Assembly (NCBI GenBank): GCA_946630785.1
Contig: CAMOZC010000002.1
Coordinates: 1-46,767, forward strand
Source: an uncultured Clostridia bacterium
GTDB taxonomy: Bacteria; Bacillota; Clostridia; Christensenellales; UBA1242
Direction: 5' to 3'
Length of the DNA: 46,767 nt
The notes below the pieces were generated by a model that was not told the DNA's origin, made no database searches, and saw nothing but the letters and a program-made list of their open reading frames with translations. The position numbers and the translations under genes are program-made. This document shows, in pieces, positions 18,013 to 28,688 of the stretch; position 1 is the first letter of the stretch, and each line of letters starts with the position of its first letter.

Positions 18013-18468
18013 TTGCAGGCATCATTGCAGTTGCTTTCACGATTACCGAAGGAATCTTCAGTCACTTTACTGCAATCTATACAATTGCAACTATCTGCTT
18101 TGTATAGGCAGGCACGTTTTATACATTACAATATTTTTATGCCAAACGCCCCTGGCAAGTTTTAATTGGTTCTGTCTTGAAATCTATGGCAGCAATTTTC
18201 TTCTTAATGCATTATATTTTGGCTTTAACTGCATTTGGTGGTAACATGAAACAGCTAGAATTAGATAATTATCTCAAGAAAAAAAACGTATACCAAAAAC
18301 CTATCACAAAAAAACAGTTGACACGAATGATTGGAACATCTCACAAACTATTATCGTCATTGAAAAAACAGTTTCACCCCCCCCCGCACCGAATTAGCAA
18401 TTCTTTTAAGTATAGAACTTGATTGTAAAGTTGAAGATTTATTTAGCATAAACCCTACCCTAATTTAA
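18010..18468 (+). pseudogene. degraded membrane protein with C-terminal XRE-like HTH
   Basis: Continuous coding signal LIAGIIAVAFTITEGIFSHFTAIYTIATICFV*AGTFYTLQYFYAKRPWQ...ITKKQLTRMIGTSHKLLSSLKKQ/RTELAILLSIELDCKVEDLFSINPTLI*, broken by TAG (18105-18107) and a frameshift at a C9 tract (18377-18385). Confidence 0.65.
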
Positions 18469-18537
18469 GTTTAGAGTTTTGTTTTATTTTTCTGTAGTTC
18501 ATGATAAAATTAACTATAACAACCAAGAAGGAGTAAG

Positions 18538-19584
18538 ATGAAAGCATATCGAAAAGAACTTATGTACATTCTAACAATTATCGGCACAAGTTGTGGCGTA
18601 ATTGGTGGATGGTTTATTTGTGCGACCAAAGGATTTGAACAAGGCGACTGGTTTTTGTTTTGGAGCGGAGTTGTCACAGTTGTTGGTATGATACTTGGAC
18701 TAATTGGCTGGGGTGTAAAATTAATTATTGCGGCAAAAAAATATTTTTCCGTGCTTAAACTCACTAAAAACAACGAACTAATGGTTAAAAACTTGTTGGG
18801 ACAAGTTAATGAAAAAGCATGGAAAATGAAAGATTTCGTTCAAAACGTTAATCACCAATTTTATAATTTCGTATTACGTTACGATACCAAAAACGATAAC
18901 ATTATTCGTAAAATTATTCATACAACCACGGTTGCCGACATGTGCTTTACCATTGCTTGTAAATTAAATTTAAATGAATCTGACCGACACTTAGCCTACT
19001 TAGGCGGTATCTTGCATGACATTGGACGTTTCGAACAATGGAAACGTTATCAAACCTACGATGACCAAAATTCAGTTGACCATGGTGATTTATCATACGA
19101 ACTTTGCAATCAATTTGATTTATCAATGTTAACCCAAACAGACCAAGAAATCATTAAACTGGCGGTCAAATATCACACTAAACCCTACACTGGTAATAAC
19201 GAACGCATTAAACTTTTCAACCAAATTATCATGAACGCTGATGCTTATGCTAACGTTTTAAACACTGCCAACGGTGCACAACGCATGACAACAACCGCCA
19301 ATGGCTATACGCCAACCATTCTTAATGATTTTATTAATCTTAAACGTTTACGCGGTTATTCACCCAAAACCAAAGTTGACCGTGCCTTAATGTTAACCGC
19401 CTGTCTCTATTATGTGCGTTATGATTTTTTACGCGAACAAATTTTAAATTACAATTTTTTCGAGGCCGTCAGCCACAGCTTCCTACAATACCTCAATGAA
19501 GAAGATCAACAAACCTATTTAAACGCAGTCAAAACCATGCAATCGCGTTATCTGAAATCCGCTTATGCACAACATTTAATCTAA
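18538..19584 (+). CDS. membrane-anchored HD-domain phosphohydrolase-like protein
   Basis: Two N-terminal TMs; HLAYLGGILHDIGRFEQW, VDHGDLSYEL, KLAVKYHTK; SD aaggag. Confidence 0.85.
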   Translation: MKAYRKELMYILTIIGTSCGVIGGWFICATKGFEQGDWFLFWSGVVTVVGMILGLIGWGVKLIIAAKKYFSVLKLTKNNELMVKNLLGQVNEKAWKMKDFVQNVNHQFYNFVLRYDTKNDNIIRKIIHTTTVADMCFTIACKLNLNESDRHLAYLGGILHDIGRFEQWKRYQTYDDQNSVDHGDLSYELCNQFDLSMLTQTDQEIIKLAVKYHTKPYTGNNERIKLFNQIIMNADAYANVLNTANGAQRMTTTANGYTPTILNDFINLKRLRGYSPKTKVDRALMLTACLYYVRYDFLREQILNYNFFEAVSHSFLQYLNEEDQQTYLNAVKTMQSRYLKSAYAQHLI

Positions 19585-19590
19585 ACAAAA

Positions 19591-19616
19591 AAAAGACCGC
19601 TTCACACGGTCTTTTT
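19591..19616. terminator. bidirectional intrinsic terminator
   Basis: AAAAGACCG-cttcaca-CGGTCTTTT. Confidence 0.85.
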
Positions 19617-19634
19617 TTATTATCTGCTATTACC

Positions 19635-20318
19635 TTAAATTTGAGCAGCAACTTGAACACCAACACCCATTGATGAACATACGGTGATGCGTTTCAAATA
19701 AGTACCTTTGGCGGCAGCAGGTTTAGCTTTAACGATTGCGTCTAATAAGACTGCATAGTTTTCTGCCAATTTTTGTGCACCAAAAGACATTTTACCGATA
19801 ATACAGTGAATAATGTTGGTTTTATCCAAACGATATTCAACTTTACCACCTTTAGCATCCGCAACAGCTTTTTTAACGTCCATAGTAACAGTACCACTCT
19901 TTGGATTTGGCATTAAGCCTTTTGGACCCAAAACACGAGCGATACGACCAACCATACCCATCATATCCGGGGTGGTAATACAAACGTCAAAACCCAACCA
20001 GCCGCCGTTAATTTTCGTAATCATATCTTCAGCACCAACAAAATCTGCGCCAGCTTTTTCCGCTTCAGCAGCTTTGTCACCTTTCGCAATTACCAAGATT
20101 TTTTGGCTACGTCCAGTTCCGTGTGGTAAAACCACAGTTCCACGAACTTGTTGATCAGCTTGTTTACCATCAACACCCAAGTTAATATGGACTTCGATGG
20201 TTTCATCAAATTTTACGCGTTTAGTTTTTTCAACTAAAGCCAATGCTTCGGCAATTGGCAAAGCGTGTACGCCTTTGGTTTCTTCCAAGGCTTTATTGTA
20301 ACTTTTACTGTGTTTCAT
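19635..20318 (-). CDS. rplA: 50S ribosomal protein L1
   Basis: [61 protein letters not shown]. Confidence 0.97.
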   Translation of the reverse strand: MKHSKSYNKALEETKGVHALPIAEALALVEKTKRVKFDETIEVHINLGVDGKQADQQVRGTVVLPHGTGRSQKILVIAKGDKAAEAEKAGADFVGAEDMITKINGGWLGFDVCITTPDMMGMVGRIARVLGPKGLMPNPKSGTVTMDVKKAVADAKGGKVEYRLDKTNIIHCIIGKMSFGAQKLAENYAVLLDAIVKAKPAAAKGTYLKRITVCSSMGVGVQVAAQI

Positions 20319-20322
20319 CGTA

Positions 20323-20751
20323 TTACTCCTCTACGGTCACGCCCATGCTGCGTGCACTGCCTTTAACCAAGCGTTCTGCCGCTTCCATTGAAGCAACGTT
20401 CAAATCAGGCATCTTTTGTTCTGCGATTTTACGAACTTGTTCTTTGGTTAATTTGCCGACTTTTTCAGTGTTTGGACGTTTGCTGCCACTCTGTAAGCCT
20501 AAAGTCTGTTTAATTAAAACAGCGGCTGGCGGAGTTTTCAATACAAAGTCAAACGAACGGTCGCCGTAAATTGTTACGACAACTGGAATTACCAAGCCTT
20601 TATTTTTGGCTGTAGCATCGTTAAATTGTTTAACGAAGCCTGGTAAGTTAATACCGTGTGGACCTAAAATGGTACCAACGGGTGGTGCTGGAGTTGCAGC
20701 ACCGGCTTGCAATTGTAACTTGACAACTGCCTTAATTGGTTTGTCTGCCAT
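20323..20751 (-). CDS. rplK: 50S ribosomal protein L11
   Basis: [58 protein letters not shown]. Confidence 0.97.
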   Translation of the reverse strand: MADKPIKAVVKLQLQAGAATPAPPVGTILGPHGINLPGFVKQFNDATAKNKGLVIPVVVTIYGDRSFDFVLKTPPAAVLIKQTLGLQSGSKRPNTEKVGKLTKEQVRKIAEQKMPDLNVASMEAAERLVKGSARSMGVTVEE

Positions 20752-20877
20752 TTTTTTAATTTTTCCTTTTAAGCGGTACCAACGACTGCGTAACTTTGTT
20801 ACACATCTCCCGCGTGAATAAAGACAATATACTTTAATTTTAAATATTTGTAAAGAGCTTTACACAAAATAAAAACA

Positions 20878-22143
20878 ATGCGCCACAAAAAAAGATGGAT
20901 TTTTTGTTTAATTTTGGTCTTAATCTCCTGTGTTTGCGGAGGTTGGACCCCCAGTGCGGGTACACCGACCGCTTTAACTTTAAATTTTGGCTCACAACAA
21001 ATTGTATTAACTGATAAAATTCTACAAGGCGGCTGGTACAATTATGAAGCCAAACAAAATCTCACCCACGGCAAAAGTTTGTTTTCGCGTGCCATAAGCA
21101 TGCAAGAAAGCGACACTTTTGAAGGCACCTTTCCTGATATTGTACAATACCTTAACCGCATTGCGCCGAATTTTGAAACCGCCGCTTTTAACGGACAAAT
21201 TGATTTTCACCCCCACGCTACACCACGTTTTACGCTTCACGGACAAAAAACCGGACGCGAAATTGACCGCGAACGTTTATATACCGACATTATCTCCGCC
21301 CTAAAAGGAAATCAGTATCCCTGCATCAATGTTTGTTATCGGACAGTTGAACCAACCCCGTCGTCCGAAATTTTAAGCGCCATTAAACAACGCAGTCGTT
21401 TCAGTACCGACTGCACCAACAATCCCGACCGTAAAAACAATATCGCCCTAGCTTTGGGTAAATTCAACGGGTTACGCGTTAACCCTGGTGAACAAGTTTC
21501 TTTCAATCAAATTGTCGGTCGTCGTTCAGCCGCCAGCGGCTTTCGCGAAGCCAAAATCATTATCAATGGCGAATACGTTGATGGTATTGGTGGCGGTGTT
21601 TGCCAAGTCAGTACCACCATTTTCAATGCTGCCGTTCAAGCCGGATTACAAATTACCGAATCACACCACCACAGTTTACGTTCATCATATGTACCTTTAG
21701 GACACGATGCCATGGTTTCTGGTTCTGCCGATTTACGTTTTGTAAACAACACTGGTGCACCAATTTATTTTGAAACTAGTTTCCACGACCATCGTCTAAC
21801 CGCAACTATTTACGGACGCGATAAAGGCCCTAATATTAGTTACCGTTTGGATACCGCCGTTACCAAAACCTTAGAACCCAAAGATAAATGGGTTGACGAC
21901 TTAGACACGACCATGCTTAAAGATTACAAAAAACACCCTGAACAATATGACAAAATCTTGGTAAAAACCGGCAGTATCGGACATGTCGTTGATACCTATA
22001 TTGAAACCTACCAAGGCAGTAAACGCCTGTCACGTAAACTTTTGCGTCGCAACACTTACCAAGCCACCCCTAATTACTACACACTGAAACACCACGAAGA
22101 CCCAAAGCCCAAACTAACAGAAACCGACCCAACCAACTTATAA
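20878..22143 (+). CDS. VanW family protein
   Basis: NPGEQVSFNQIVGRRSAASGFREAKIIINGEYVDGIGGGVCQVSTTIFNAAVQAGL. Confidence 0.92.
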   Translation: MRHKKRWIFCLILVLISCVCGGWTPSAGTPTALTLNFGSQQIVLTDKILQGGWYNYEAKQNLTHGKSLFSRAISMQESDTFEGTFPDIVQYLNRIAPNFETAAFNGQIDFHPHATPRFTLHGQKTGREIDRERLYTDIISALKGNQYPCINVCYRTVEPTPSSEILSAIKQRSRFSTDCTNNPDRKNNIALALGKFNGLRVNPGEQVSFNQIVGRRSAASGFREAKIIINGEYVDGIGGGVCQVSTTIFNAAVQAGLQITESHHHSLRSSYVPLGHDAMVSGSADLRFVNNTGAPIYFETSFHDHRLTATIYGRDKGPNISYRLDTAVTKTLEPKDKWVDDLDTTMLKDYKKHPEQYDKILVKTGSIGHVVDTYIETYQGSKRLSRKLLRRNTYQATPNYYTLKHHEDPKPKLTETDPTNL

Positions 22144-23031
22144 TGTTGGCACAGGCCTATCGGGATAATATTTTTTTAACTGCTTTTGATAACTGAGCCA
22201 GTGTTTAATCAAATCACTAGGATTACCATTATGTAAACGTTTTTGCAACTGCATTAATTCCACGATACGTTCATAAGTTGGTACACTGTCATCCAAGTTA
22301 ATTTTCCAAGGCGCACCACACAAAGCCCGCCCAATCATCACACCGTCAGCGTGGGTTTCTGCCAGACATTTTTCATAACTTGCACGGTCGCGCACATCGC
22401 CATTGGCAATAACCGGAATTTTAACCGCCACTTTGACTTGCGCAATTGCAGCATAATCCGCCACTCCGCGATAACCATCTACACCCAAACGCCCATGCAC
22501 AATTAAACGGTCTACACCGGCACGTTCACACATATGCGCAAATTCTACCGCGATATTTTGACTCCACCCTAAACGCATTTTTACACTTAATGCTTGTCCG
22601 CTTTGTTTAGTAGCAGCGCGACATAATTCAATTAAATGCTGGGCATCATCCAAATGACGCATCAAGTCACAACCGCAATGATTTTTAATAATTTTCGGCG
22701 CGGGACAACCCATATTTAAATTAACTTCGTCATAATCTTTTAACAAACCTGAATTGATTACCGTGACAAAATCCGCAGGTTCACGTCCAAACAATTGCAC
22801 CACTTGACGCACGTGCAAATTTTCAACAGGTTTTAACATATTAATTGTTTTCGCATTATCACGCACTAATGCCGTAGCATTAATCATTTCCGTCCAAACT
22901 TCGCGTGCCCCGCATTCAACTAATACAGCACGCATTGCATAATCACTCCATCCTGCCAAAGGTGCCGGCAGAATGATTTTATCGGACAACTGACGTTGCG
23001 TTTGATGTTTCACCTTGATAAGATACCACAT
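22138..23031 (-). CDS. dus: tRNA-dihydrouridine synthase
   Basis: LPAPLAGWSDYAMR, VNLNMGCPAPKI, MRLGW, IVHGR, IPVIANGDV. ORF extends to 23076 but the start probably lies downstream; it overlaps the MFS gene. Confidence 0.92.
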   Translation of the reverse strand: MWYLIKVKHQTQRQLSDKIILPAPLAGWSDYAMRAVLVECGAREVWTEMINATALVRDNAKTINMLKPVENLHVRQVVQLFGREPADFVTVINSGLLKDYDEVNLNMGCPAPKIIKNHCGCDLMRHLDDAQHLIELCRAATKQSGQALSVKMRLGWSQNIAVEFAHMCERAGVDRLIVHGRLGVDGYRGVADYAAIAQVKVAVKIPVIANGDVRDRASYEKCLAETHADGVMIGRALCGAPWKINLDDSVPTYERIVELMQLQKRLHNGNPSDLIKHWLSYQKQLKKYYPDRPVPTL

Positions 23032-24373
23032 TGCATGGGGCTTTGTCTTGATATTTTCCAAACAACCACCAGGCACCCAAACCCGCTACAGTCACACCAC
23101 CAACCAACACCCAACCAAGTGCGGTACTTACTTGCCAAGTTTGAACCGCGACACCACTTTGAAAACCAATTAAGTCCAAAATCAATCCAATCACGAAAGT
23201 TACGATTGCATTCGTACATTTGGTACAAAAAGTTAAAAATCCAGTCGCCATGGCAGTGCTCTCTAATTTAATGTTATCCGCAAACATGCTAATCGGCAAA
23301 GAATAGATACAGCCGACACCGACAGCAATTAAATAAATATTTACTGCCAACAACCATAAAGTCACCGAATTGGGCAAATAAATGCGCGCCGTTAACAACA
23401 AAGCAAAAACACAAACACCACTCAACACTACCAACAGAGCGGTTTGCACTGTCCGTTTTTTACCTAGGCGACTGCTGACGTGACACCATAAAGGTTGTCC
23501 ACTAATTACGCCTGCAACCAAGCATCCTAAAATAAAAGAAATTTGTAGCGATGTAAAATGAAAAGTATAAGTAAACACGTGCATACCCAAACTGGTTAAA
23601 AAAGCACTACATGACAAAGCCACGGCATAGGCTGCAATCAAATAAACACGATTCCGTTCATCCAAAATCGCAAAAAACTCACTCAAGAACGAAACTTTAT
23701 TTTTCGGTACGTTTACCTGAACTGGTTGATTTTTATTACCAGTCGAACGATAACGGAACGTACCAATAATTGTAATCAAAGCGGTTACCACACAAAAAGT
23801 ACTGGTAATTGCAGCAATCACGCGATAACCGCTGGTGGCAGTATGCATAGTCGCAACGGCTTTAGGATTTAAAACAATACCCATTAAAACCGAAGGCACC
23901 AACAACGCCGCCGATTGAAAAACGGTTTTGTAACTTTGAATACTGGTGCGTTCATGATAAGTCTGACACATGTCAAAACCCAACGCGGAATACGGTGTTG
24001 AATAAACTGTATTAAAAGTTTCAATTAACAACAACCCGACCAACAACGCAAAAAATTTAATTGTTTCACTCCAAGCAGGATTAATATTCCAAATCATTAA
24101 ATTTAAACCCGCCACCGCTAAGCACCCCACCGCCATAAAAGTATGTCGCTTACCCAGTCGCCCACGATAATTATCCGACATGGCACCTACCAGTGGGTCA
24201 GTGACGGCATCCCAGACTGTGGAAATGGCAATAGCCAAACCCATTAAAGTTCCGGATAATCCCAACACACCAGTCCCGAAAAACATTAAAAAATTATTCA
24301 GCGTTTGATTAACACTGCCATAACCAAAAGCCCCCACACTGTAAATTAACTTATCCGTACGCGAAACTTTCAT
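22979..24373 (-). CDS. MFS transporter, glycoside-pentoside-hexuronide (GPH) type
   Basis: LIYSVGAFGYGSVNQTLNNFLMFFGT, WDAVTDPLVGAMSDNYRGRLGKRHTFM; 12 TM pattern. Confidence 0.88.
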   Translation of the reverse strand: MKVSRTDKLIYSVGAFGYGSVNQTLNNFLMFFGTGVLGLSGTLMGLAIAISTVWDAVTDPLVGAMSDNYRGRLGKRHTFMAVGCLAVAGLNLMIWNINPAWSETIKFFALLVGLLLIETFNTVYSTPYSALGFDMCQTYHERTSIQSYKTVFQSAALLVPSVLMGIVLNPKAVATMHTATSGYRVIAAITSTFCVVTALITIIGTFRYRSTGNKNQPVQVNVPKNKVSFLSEFFAILDERNRVYLIAAYAVALSCSAFLTSLGMHVFTYTFHFTSLQISFILGCLVAGVISGQPLWCHVSSRLGKKRTVQTALLVVLSGVCVFALLLTARIYLPNSVTLWLLAVNIYLIAVGVGCIYSLPISMFADNIKLESTAMATGFLTFCTKCTNAIVTFVIGLILDLIGFQSGVAVQTWQVSTALGWVLVGGVTVAGLGAWWLFGKYQDKAPCNVVSYQGETSNATSVVR

Positions 24374-24487
24374 CTGTTACTATTTTTATTTGCACCTTGA
24401 CGAATTTAGCAGCAGACAATGCGATAAAATTTTTAAAGTTTTTTATTTGCTAAAAATTCAATTTAACAGCATACTATATACGAAGAT

Positions 24488-25015
24488 ATGGGGAATTTTT
24501 CAACCGGTGACAAACCAAAGTTTGATTTAATCGCAGCTTCTAAAACCAAGAAGTACAAAATTATCACTGCGGTATTTTTAATTATTGGTATTCTACTCTT
24601 GGGATTAAGTTTGTTATTACGCACGACATTAACTTCGGCAGTTACCCCCAACGCCCTTTCGCTTAGTCAATTATCTAATCTTGATGGTACCGGACCATTG
24701 AATTACATTTGCACGATTTCCGAAGACGAAATTTTTGCTTTATCAACTGCTACTCCACGCGACCGCGCACTAGCCAATCCGATTACATTTGATTTGGATG
24801 AGGGAGCCAGCGCATTTTTGGAAATCCGCGACAAATCTGATTCTTATGCCATCAATCAAGCCAATTACCAAGGCATGTTCTGGTTACACATCCGCGAAGA
24901 CGCCCCCGCATTTGTCACTAATATTATTGGCGAAAACGAAGAACCCAGTGGCTATCTTACCATTACTTGTGGTTCCAAAGTTTTACGCATTAAATTTACT
25001 TATCACAAAATTTAA
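24488..25015 (+). CDS. hypothetical protein with one N-terminal TM
   Basis: TM IITAVFLIIGILLLGLSLLL; extracellular-type remainder. Confidence 0.7.
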   Translation: MGNFSTGDKPKFDLIAASKTKKYKIITAVFLIIGILLLGLSLLLRTTLTSAVTPNALSLSQLSNLDGTGPLNYICTISEDEIFALSTATPRDRALANPITFDLDEGASAFLEIRDKSDSYAINQANYQGMFWLHIREDAPAFVTNIIGENEEPSGYLTITCGSKVLRIKFTYHKI

Positions 25016-25069
25016 TTGATTAACTGACAATTTTTGCATATTTCCAAATTTCATTCCATATGCATGGAC

Positions 25070-25786
25070 ATGAAACTGAAAAAAATCTTTCACAAAAAAT
25101 TTTGGATTGCCGCCAGTATCATTCTTTTCGCCGCCATTGTTACCATCATTGGTGTCGTTAATTTTAAACGCAGTGATACCTATCAAATGGCATTGGAAAA
25201 CATCGCCGAAGCCCGCTTTTATTTAAAAACAGCGGACAAAGAAAACACCATCGGCAACGTGCAATTATACAGTGGTATTCGTGAAACTGAATTCAACGCC
25301 GACGGTATCGCTACCGCGACCGTACCATTTACCGTTTTATCCGTTGAACCCAGCAACGACAAAATTGTTTACAACGGTTGCATTACAACCTTGATAAAAG
25401 TTAACGACCAAGCACCCATCACTTTGGTTTTGGAAAAAAATCCTTACGGCAACAATTACGCAGGTGACTTAGAAAACAACGTGGATGTCAACGCCAACGT
25501 AACCGTTACTTTCCAAGCCAACGGCGAAACCATTGGCACCGTCACTTTAAACAGTGTAATGCCTGCCGAAGCCATCAGTTGGGAAACCGCATTGGAAATT
25601 GCCTGTAAAACTATGAACGGAATTCTGACCACTGACACCCGCATGGAAAGCTCCACGAAAATTTTATGCGACAGTACCACGGTCAACACTCCATACTGGT
25701 TTGTCTCTTTTGTCACGGAAAATGGCAACCGCTATTTCGTCGTTGTCAGCCACGACGGCAAAGTCATCGGCACCAGCGAAAAATAA
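25070..25786 (+). CDS. hypothetical membrane-anchored protein
   Basis: MKLKKIFHKKFWIAASIILFAAIVTIIGVV TM; ORF extends upstream to 25034 but without SD. Confidence 0.7.
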   Translation: MKLKKIFHKKFWIAASIILFAAIVTIIGVVNFKRSDTYQMALENIAEARFYLKTADKENTIGNVQLYSGIRETEFNADGIATATVPFTVLSVEPSNDKIVYNGCITTLIKVNDQAPITLVLEKNPYGNNYAGDLENNVDVNANVTVTFQANGETIGTVTLNSVMPAEAISWETALEIACKTMNGILTTDTRMESSTKILCDSTTVNTPYWFVSFVTENGNRYFVVVSHDGKVIGTSEK

Positions 25787-25799
25787 TTTCGCACAACAA

Positions 25800-25826
25800 A
25801 AAAGACCCGAGCATTACGGGTCTTTT
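25800..25826. terminator. bidirectional intrinsic terminator
   Basis: AAAAGACCCG-agcatta-CGGGTCTTTT. Confidence 0.85.
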
Positions 25827-25843
25827 CTCTTTTTTAGTTTTAA

Positions 25844-28558
25844 TTATTTGCGGCGGCGTTTGCTAATCACAATGCCAAATACAATGCCACCGACCAACAG
25901 GATTCCGCCGGATGTTCCCAAGATGCCCCATAGCAAACCATTATTGTTTTGGTTGTTCACTGTGGGGTTTTCTTCCGTGGGGTCTGCCGGGTCATCTGGG
26001 AAATCTGGATTGTTACTTTTCCATTTCGCGGTTAAGGTCATATTGTCGGTTACGAATTCGTCAAAATTATACTCTTCATTATTTAGGTACCAACCGAGGA
26101 AATCATATCCTTCACGAACTGGGTCAGATGGGCGGGAAATTTTGGTATTCCAATTTACAGTTTGTGGTAAGACTGAACTACCTTGTTTACTGTCAAAGGT
26201 TACCGTGTATTGGTTAATGGTCCATTGAGCAAATAAACCAAAATCTTCGGTTACTGGGGTGTTGAAATCATATGGATGTTGGTATAAATCATCTGTGAAC
26301 CAACCCACAAAGGTATAACCTTCTTTGGTTGGGTCGGTTGGTCTTTGAACTGGAGTACCATAGTCTACCGTTTGACTTCCGGTATGGGTTCCGTTTTGCC
26401 ACCAGAATTCAACGGTGTATTGGTTAATATTCCATTTCGCATATAAAGTCATTGAACCCGTAATTGGTGTACTAAAATCAAACTCGTCGGTTAAAGTTGC
26501 ATTTGTATACCAACCAGCAAAAGTGTAATGTTCTTTGGTTGGATCGGTTGGTCTTGTTATCGTTTGTCCGTTTTCAACTTCTTGAGCAGATACTGCACTA
26601 CCACCGTTAACGTTAAATGATACGATGTAAACATTTTCCCATTTAGCAAATAAGGTAATGTTTTCCGTAATTAAGGTATTAAAATCAAATGATTCCGCAT
26701 CTTGTAAATCTCTGTACCAGCCTTTGAAATTGGCACTGGCTCTGGTGGGGTCAGTTGGACGAATGGCTTTCTCATTATAATTTACCGGTTGTTCTACTAA
26801 TGCATCGCCGTTACATGCGTCAAAGGTAACTGTGTAAACGTTAATATCCCAGTCGGCAATTAAATTCATATCTTCTGTAATTGGATTATTGAAATCATAG
26901 GCTACACCATCTTTTAACCAACCTTTAAAGGTGTAACCTGTACGGGTAGTTACAGGTGAACTAATTACAGTATTGTAATCTACCGTTTGATTTGAAACTG
27001 CACTACCATTATTACTGTTTAAGGTAACGGTATATTTATTTACTATCCAATCTGCTGTTAAATTTATATTACCTGTTACCGGTGTATTGAAATTATATTC
27101 ACTGTTGTTTAATAACCATTTCTTAAAAGTATATCCCGTACGGGTTGGAGCTTCCGGACGGCTTACTTTGTTGTTGTAATCTACGGTTTGACTGGCTACC
27201 ACACTACCATTGTTGCTGTCAAAGGTAATTGTATAATGGTTAATTTCCCATTTTGCAATTAAATTCATATCTTCCGTAATTGGATTACTGAAATCATAGG
27301 CTACACCATTATTTAACCATCCTTTAAAAGTATAACCCGTACGGGTGGTGACTGGTGAATTAATTACTGTACCATAATCCACGGTTTGACTGGCAACCGC
27401 ACTACCGCTGTTACTGTCAAAAGTTACTGTGTATTGGTTGATTTCCCATTTAGCATATATAGTAATATCATATTTAACTGGTGTATTAAAAGTAAATGGT
27501 TGAGTATATTGTTCGTCTAAATACCAACCGCTAAAACAGTGTCCGGCTTTTTCTGCGGTTGGCTCACTGGCGAATTCACCAAAATCAATTACTTGGTCGG
27601 GAACTTCTGTTCCGCCCATGGTATTGAAGGTCACTGTGTTTTGCTCCGCACCATAATGTAATTTGCTTGCATATGATTGCAACTCTGTATTGGTCATTAA
27701 ATCCGGATTACGAACAATAATTTCGGTTAAGCCACTGCAATCACGGAACGCGTAACTGCCAATACTGATCACTCCTTCGGGTATCGTAATACTTGTTAAA
27801 CCACTGCAACCTTCGAACGCGTAATTGCCAATACTGGTAACTCCTTCCGGTATCGTAATACTTGTTAAGCCACTGAAACCACGTAACGCGTAATCGCGAA
27901 TACTAGTCACACCTTCGGGTATGACGGTATTTTGACAACCATAGAGCAATGTATTAGATGATTTTTCAATAATACAGTTACATTCATGGCCTTCATTGTC
28001 TTGGCTGGTATATTTAGTATTGTTGGGGTCAACAGTGATACTTGTTAAACCACTGCAAGCAGAGAACGCGTAACTGCCAATGCTGGTCACACTTTCGGGT
28101 ATCGTAATACTTGTTAAGCCACGGCACCAACAGAACGCGTAATTGCCAATACTGGTTAATTGAGAATTCTCAGCAAAAGTAACACTCGTTAAACCACTGC
28201 AATTCTTGAACGCGCGAGCGCCAATACTGGTCACTCCTTCGGGGATCGTAATACTCGTTAAACCACTACAACAATCGAACGCGTAACTGCCAATACTGGT
28301 CACGGTAATATTTGCGGGAATTTCCACGCGGTATTTTGCATGGTTTTGAATCCATGTTTTTCCGTTCGCGTTAAACGCACCACTATTAGTTCCATCGCCC
28401 AAAACACCATTGGTAATATTTAAACAATCAACCGGCACCACTGGAATTTCTTCACTGTCCGCGCTGGCCATAGGTCCCACGGTAAACACCAACGCCAGTG
28501 ACGCCACCACCATTAACACGACCGCACTTAAAATGGCTATAATTGATTTTTTCTGCAT
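25844..28558 (-). CDS. BspA-like LRR surface protein with eight InlB B-repeats and C-terminal TM anchor
   Basis: Signal peptide; CSGLTSITIPEGVTSIG repeats; eight NxYTVTFDSNxGSxVxxQTVxYxxxxxxPxxPTRxGYTFxGW...ITLxAKW units; TM then SKRRRK. Confidence 0.95.
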   Translation of the reverse strand: MQKKSIIAILSAVVLMVVASLALVFTVGPMASADSEEIPVVPVDCLNITNGVLGDGTNSGAFNANGKTWIQNHAKYRVEIPANITVTSIGSYAFDCCSGLTSITIPEGVTSIGARAFKNCSGLTSVTFAENSQLTSIGNYAFCWCRGLTSITIPESVTSIGSYAFSACSGLTSITVDPNNTKYTSQDNEGHECNCIIEKSSNTLLYGCQNTVIPEGVTSIRDYALRGFSGLTSITIPEGVTSIGNYAFEGCSGLTSITIPEGVISIGSYAFRDCSGLTEIIVRNPDLMTNTELQSYASKLHYGAEQNTVTFNTMGGTEVPDQVIDFGEFASEPTAEKAGHCFSGWYLDEQYTQPFTFNTPVKYDITIYAKWEINQYTVTFDSNSGSAVASQTVDYGTVINSPVTTRTGYTFKGWLNNGVAYDFSNPITEDMNLIAKWEINHYTITFDSNNGSVVASQTVDYNNKVSRPEAPTRTGYTFKKWLLNNSEYNFNTPVTGNINLTADWIVNKYTVTLNSNNGSAVSNQTVDYNTVISSPVTTRTGYTFKGWLKDGVAYDFNNPITEDMNLIADWDINVYTVTFDACNGDALVEQPVNYNEKAIRPTDPTRASANFKGWYRDLQDAESFDFNTLITENITLFAKWENVYIVSFNVNGGSAVSAQEVENGQTITRPTDPTKEHYTFAGWYTNATLTDEFDFSTPITGSMTLYAKWNINQYTVEFWWQNGTHTGSQTVDYGTPVQRPTDPTKEGYTFVGWFTDDLYQHPYDFNTPVTEDFGLFAQWTINQYTVTFDSKQGSSVLPQTVNWNTKISRPSDPVREGYDFLGWYLNNEEYNFDEFVTDNMTLTAKWKSNNPDFPDDPADPTEENPTVNNQNNNGLLWGILGTSGGILLVGGIVFGIVISKRRRK

Positions 28559-28577
28559 ATCGCTTGTTCTCCTTAAA

Positions 28578-28603
28578 TAGTATTTGCACTTTTACAAATA
28601 CTA
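28578..28603 (-). promoter_or_regulatory. perfect 9-bp inverted repeat (TAGTATTTG-N8-CAAATACTA) at predicted +1
   Basis: Predicted -10 TATACT at 28609-28614 (minus); element ends one base from predicted +1. Confidence 0.7.
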
Positions 28604-28663
28604 CCGATAGTATACCATCCTCCACACATAAAACACAAGCACGTGTTATTGTGCACAAGCAAA

Positions 28664-28684
28664 AACCCGACACGCGGTCGGGTT
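28664..28684 (-). terminator. intrinsic terminator
   Basis: AACCCGAC-acgcg-GTCGGGTT, T run on minus strand. Confidence 0.75.
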
Positions 28685-28688
28685 ATCA

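Noticed and set aside
28452-28673. 73-aa minus-strand ORF overlapping the start of the 904-aa LRR gene
   Set aside because: Out of frame with the signal peptide and spans promoter elements.
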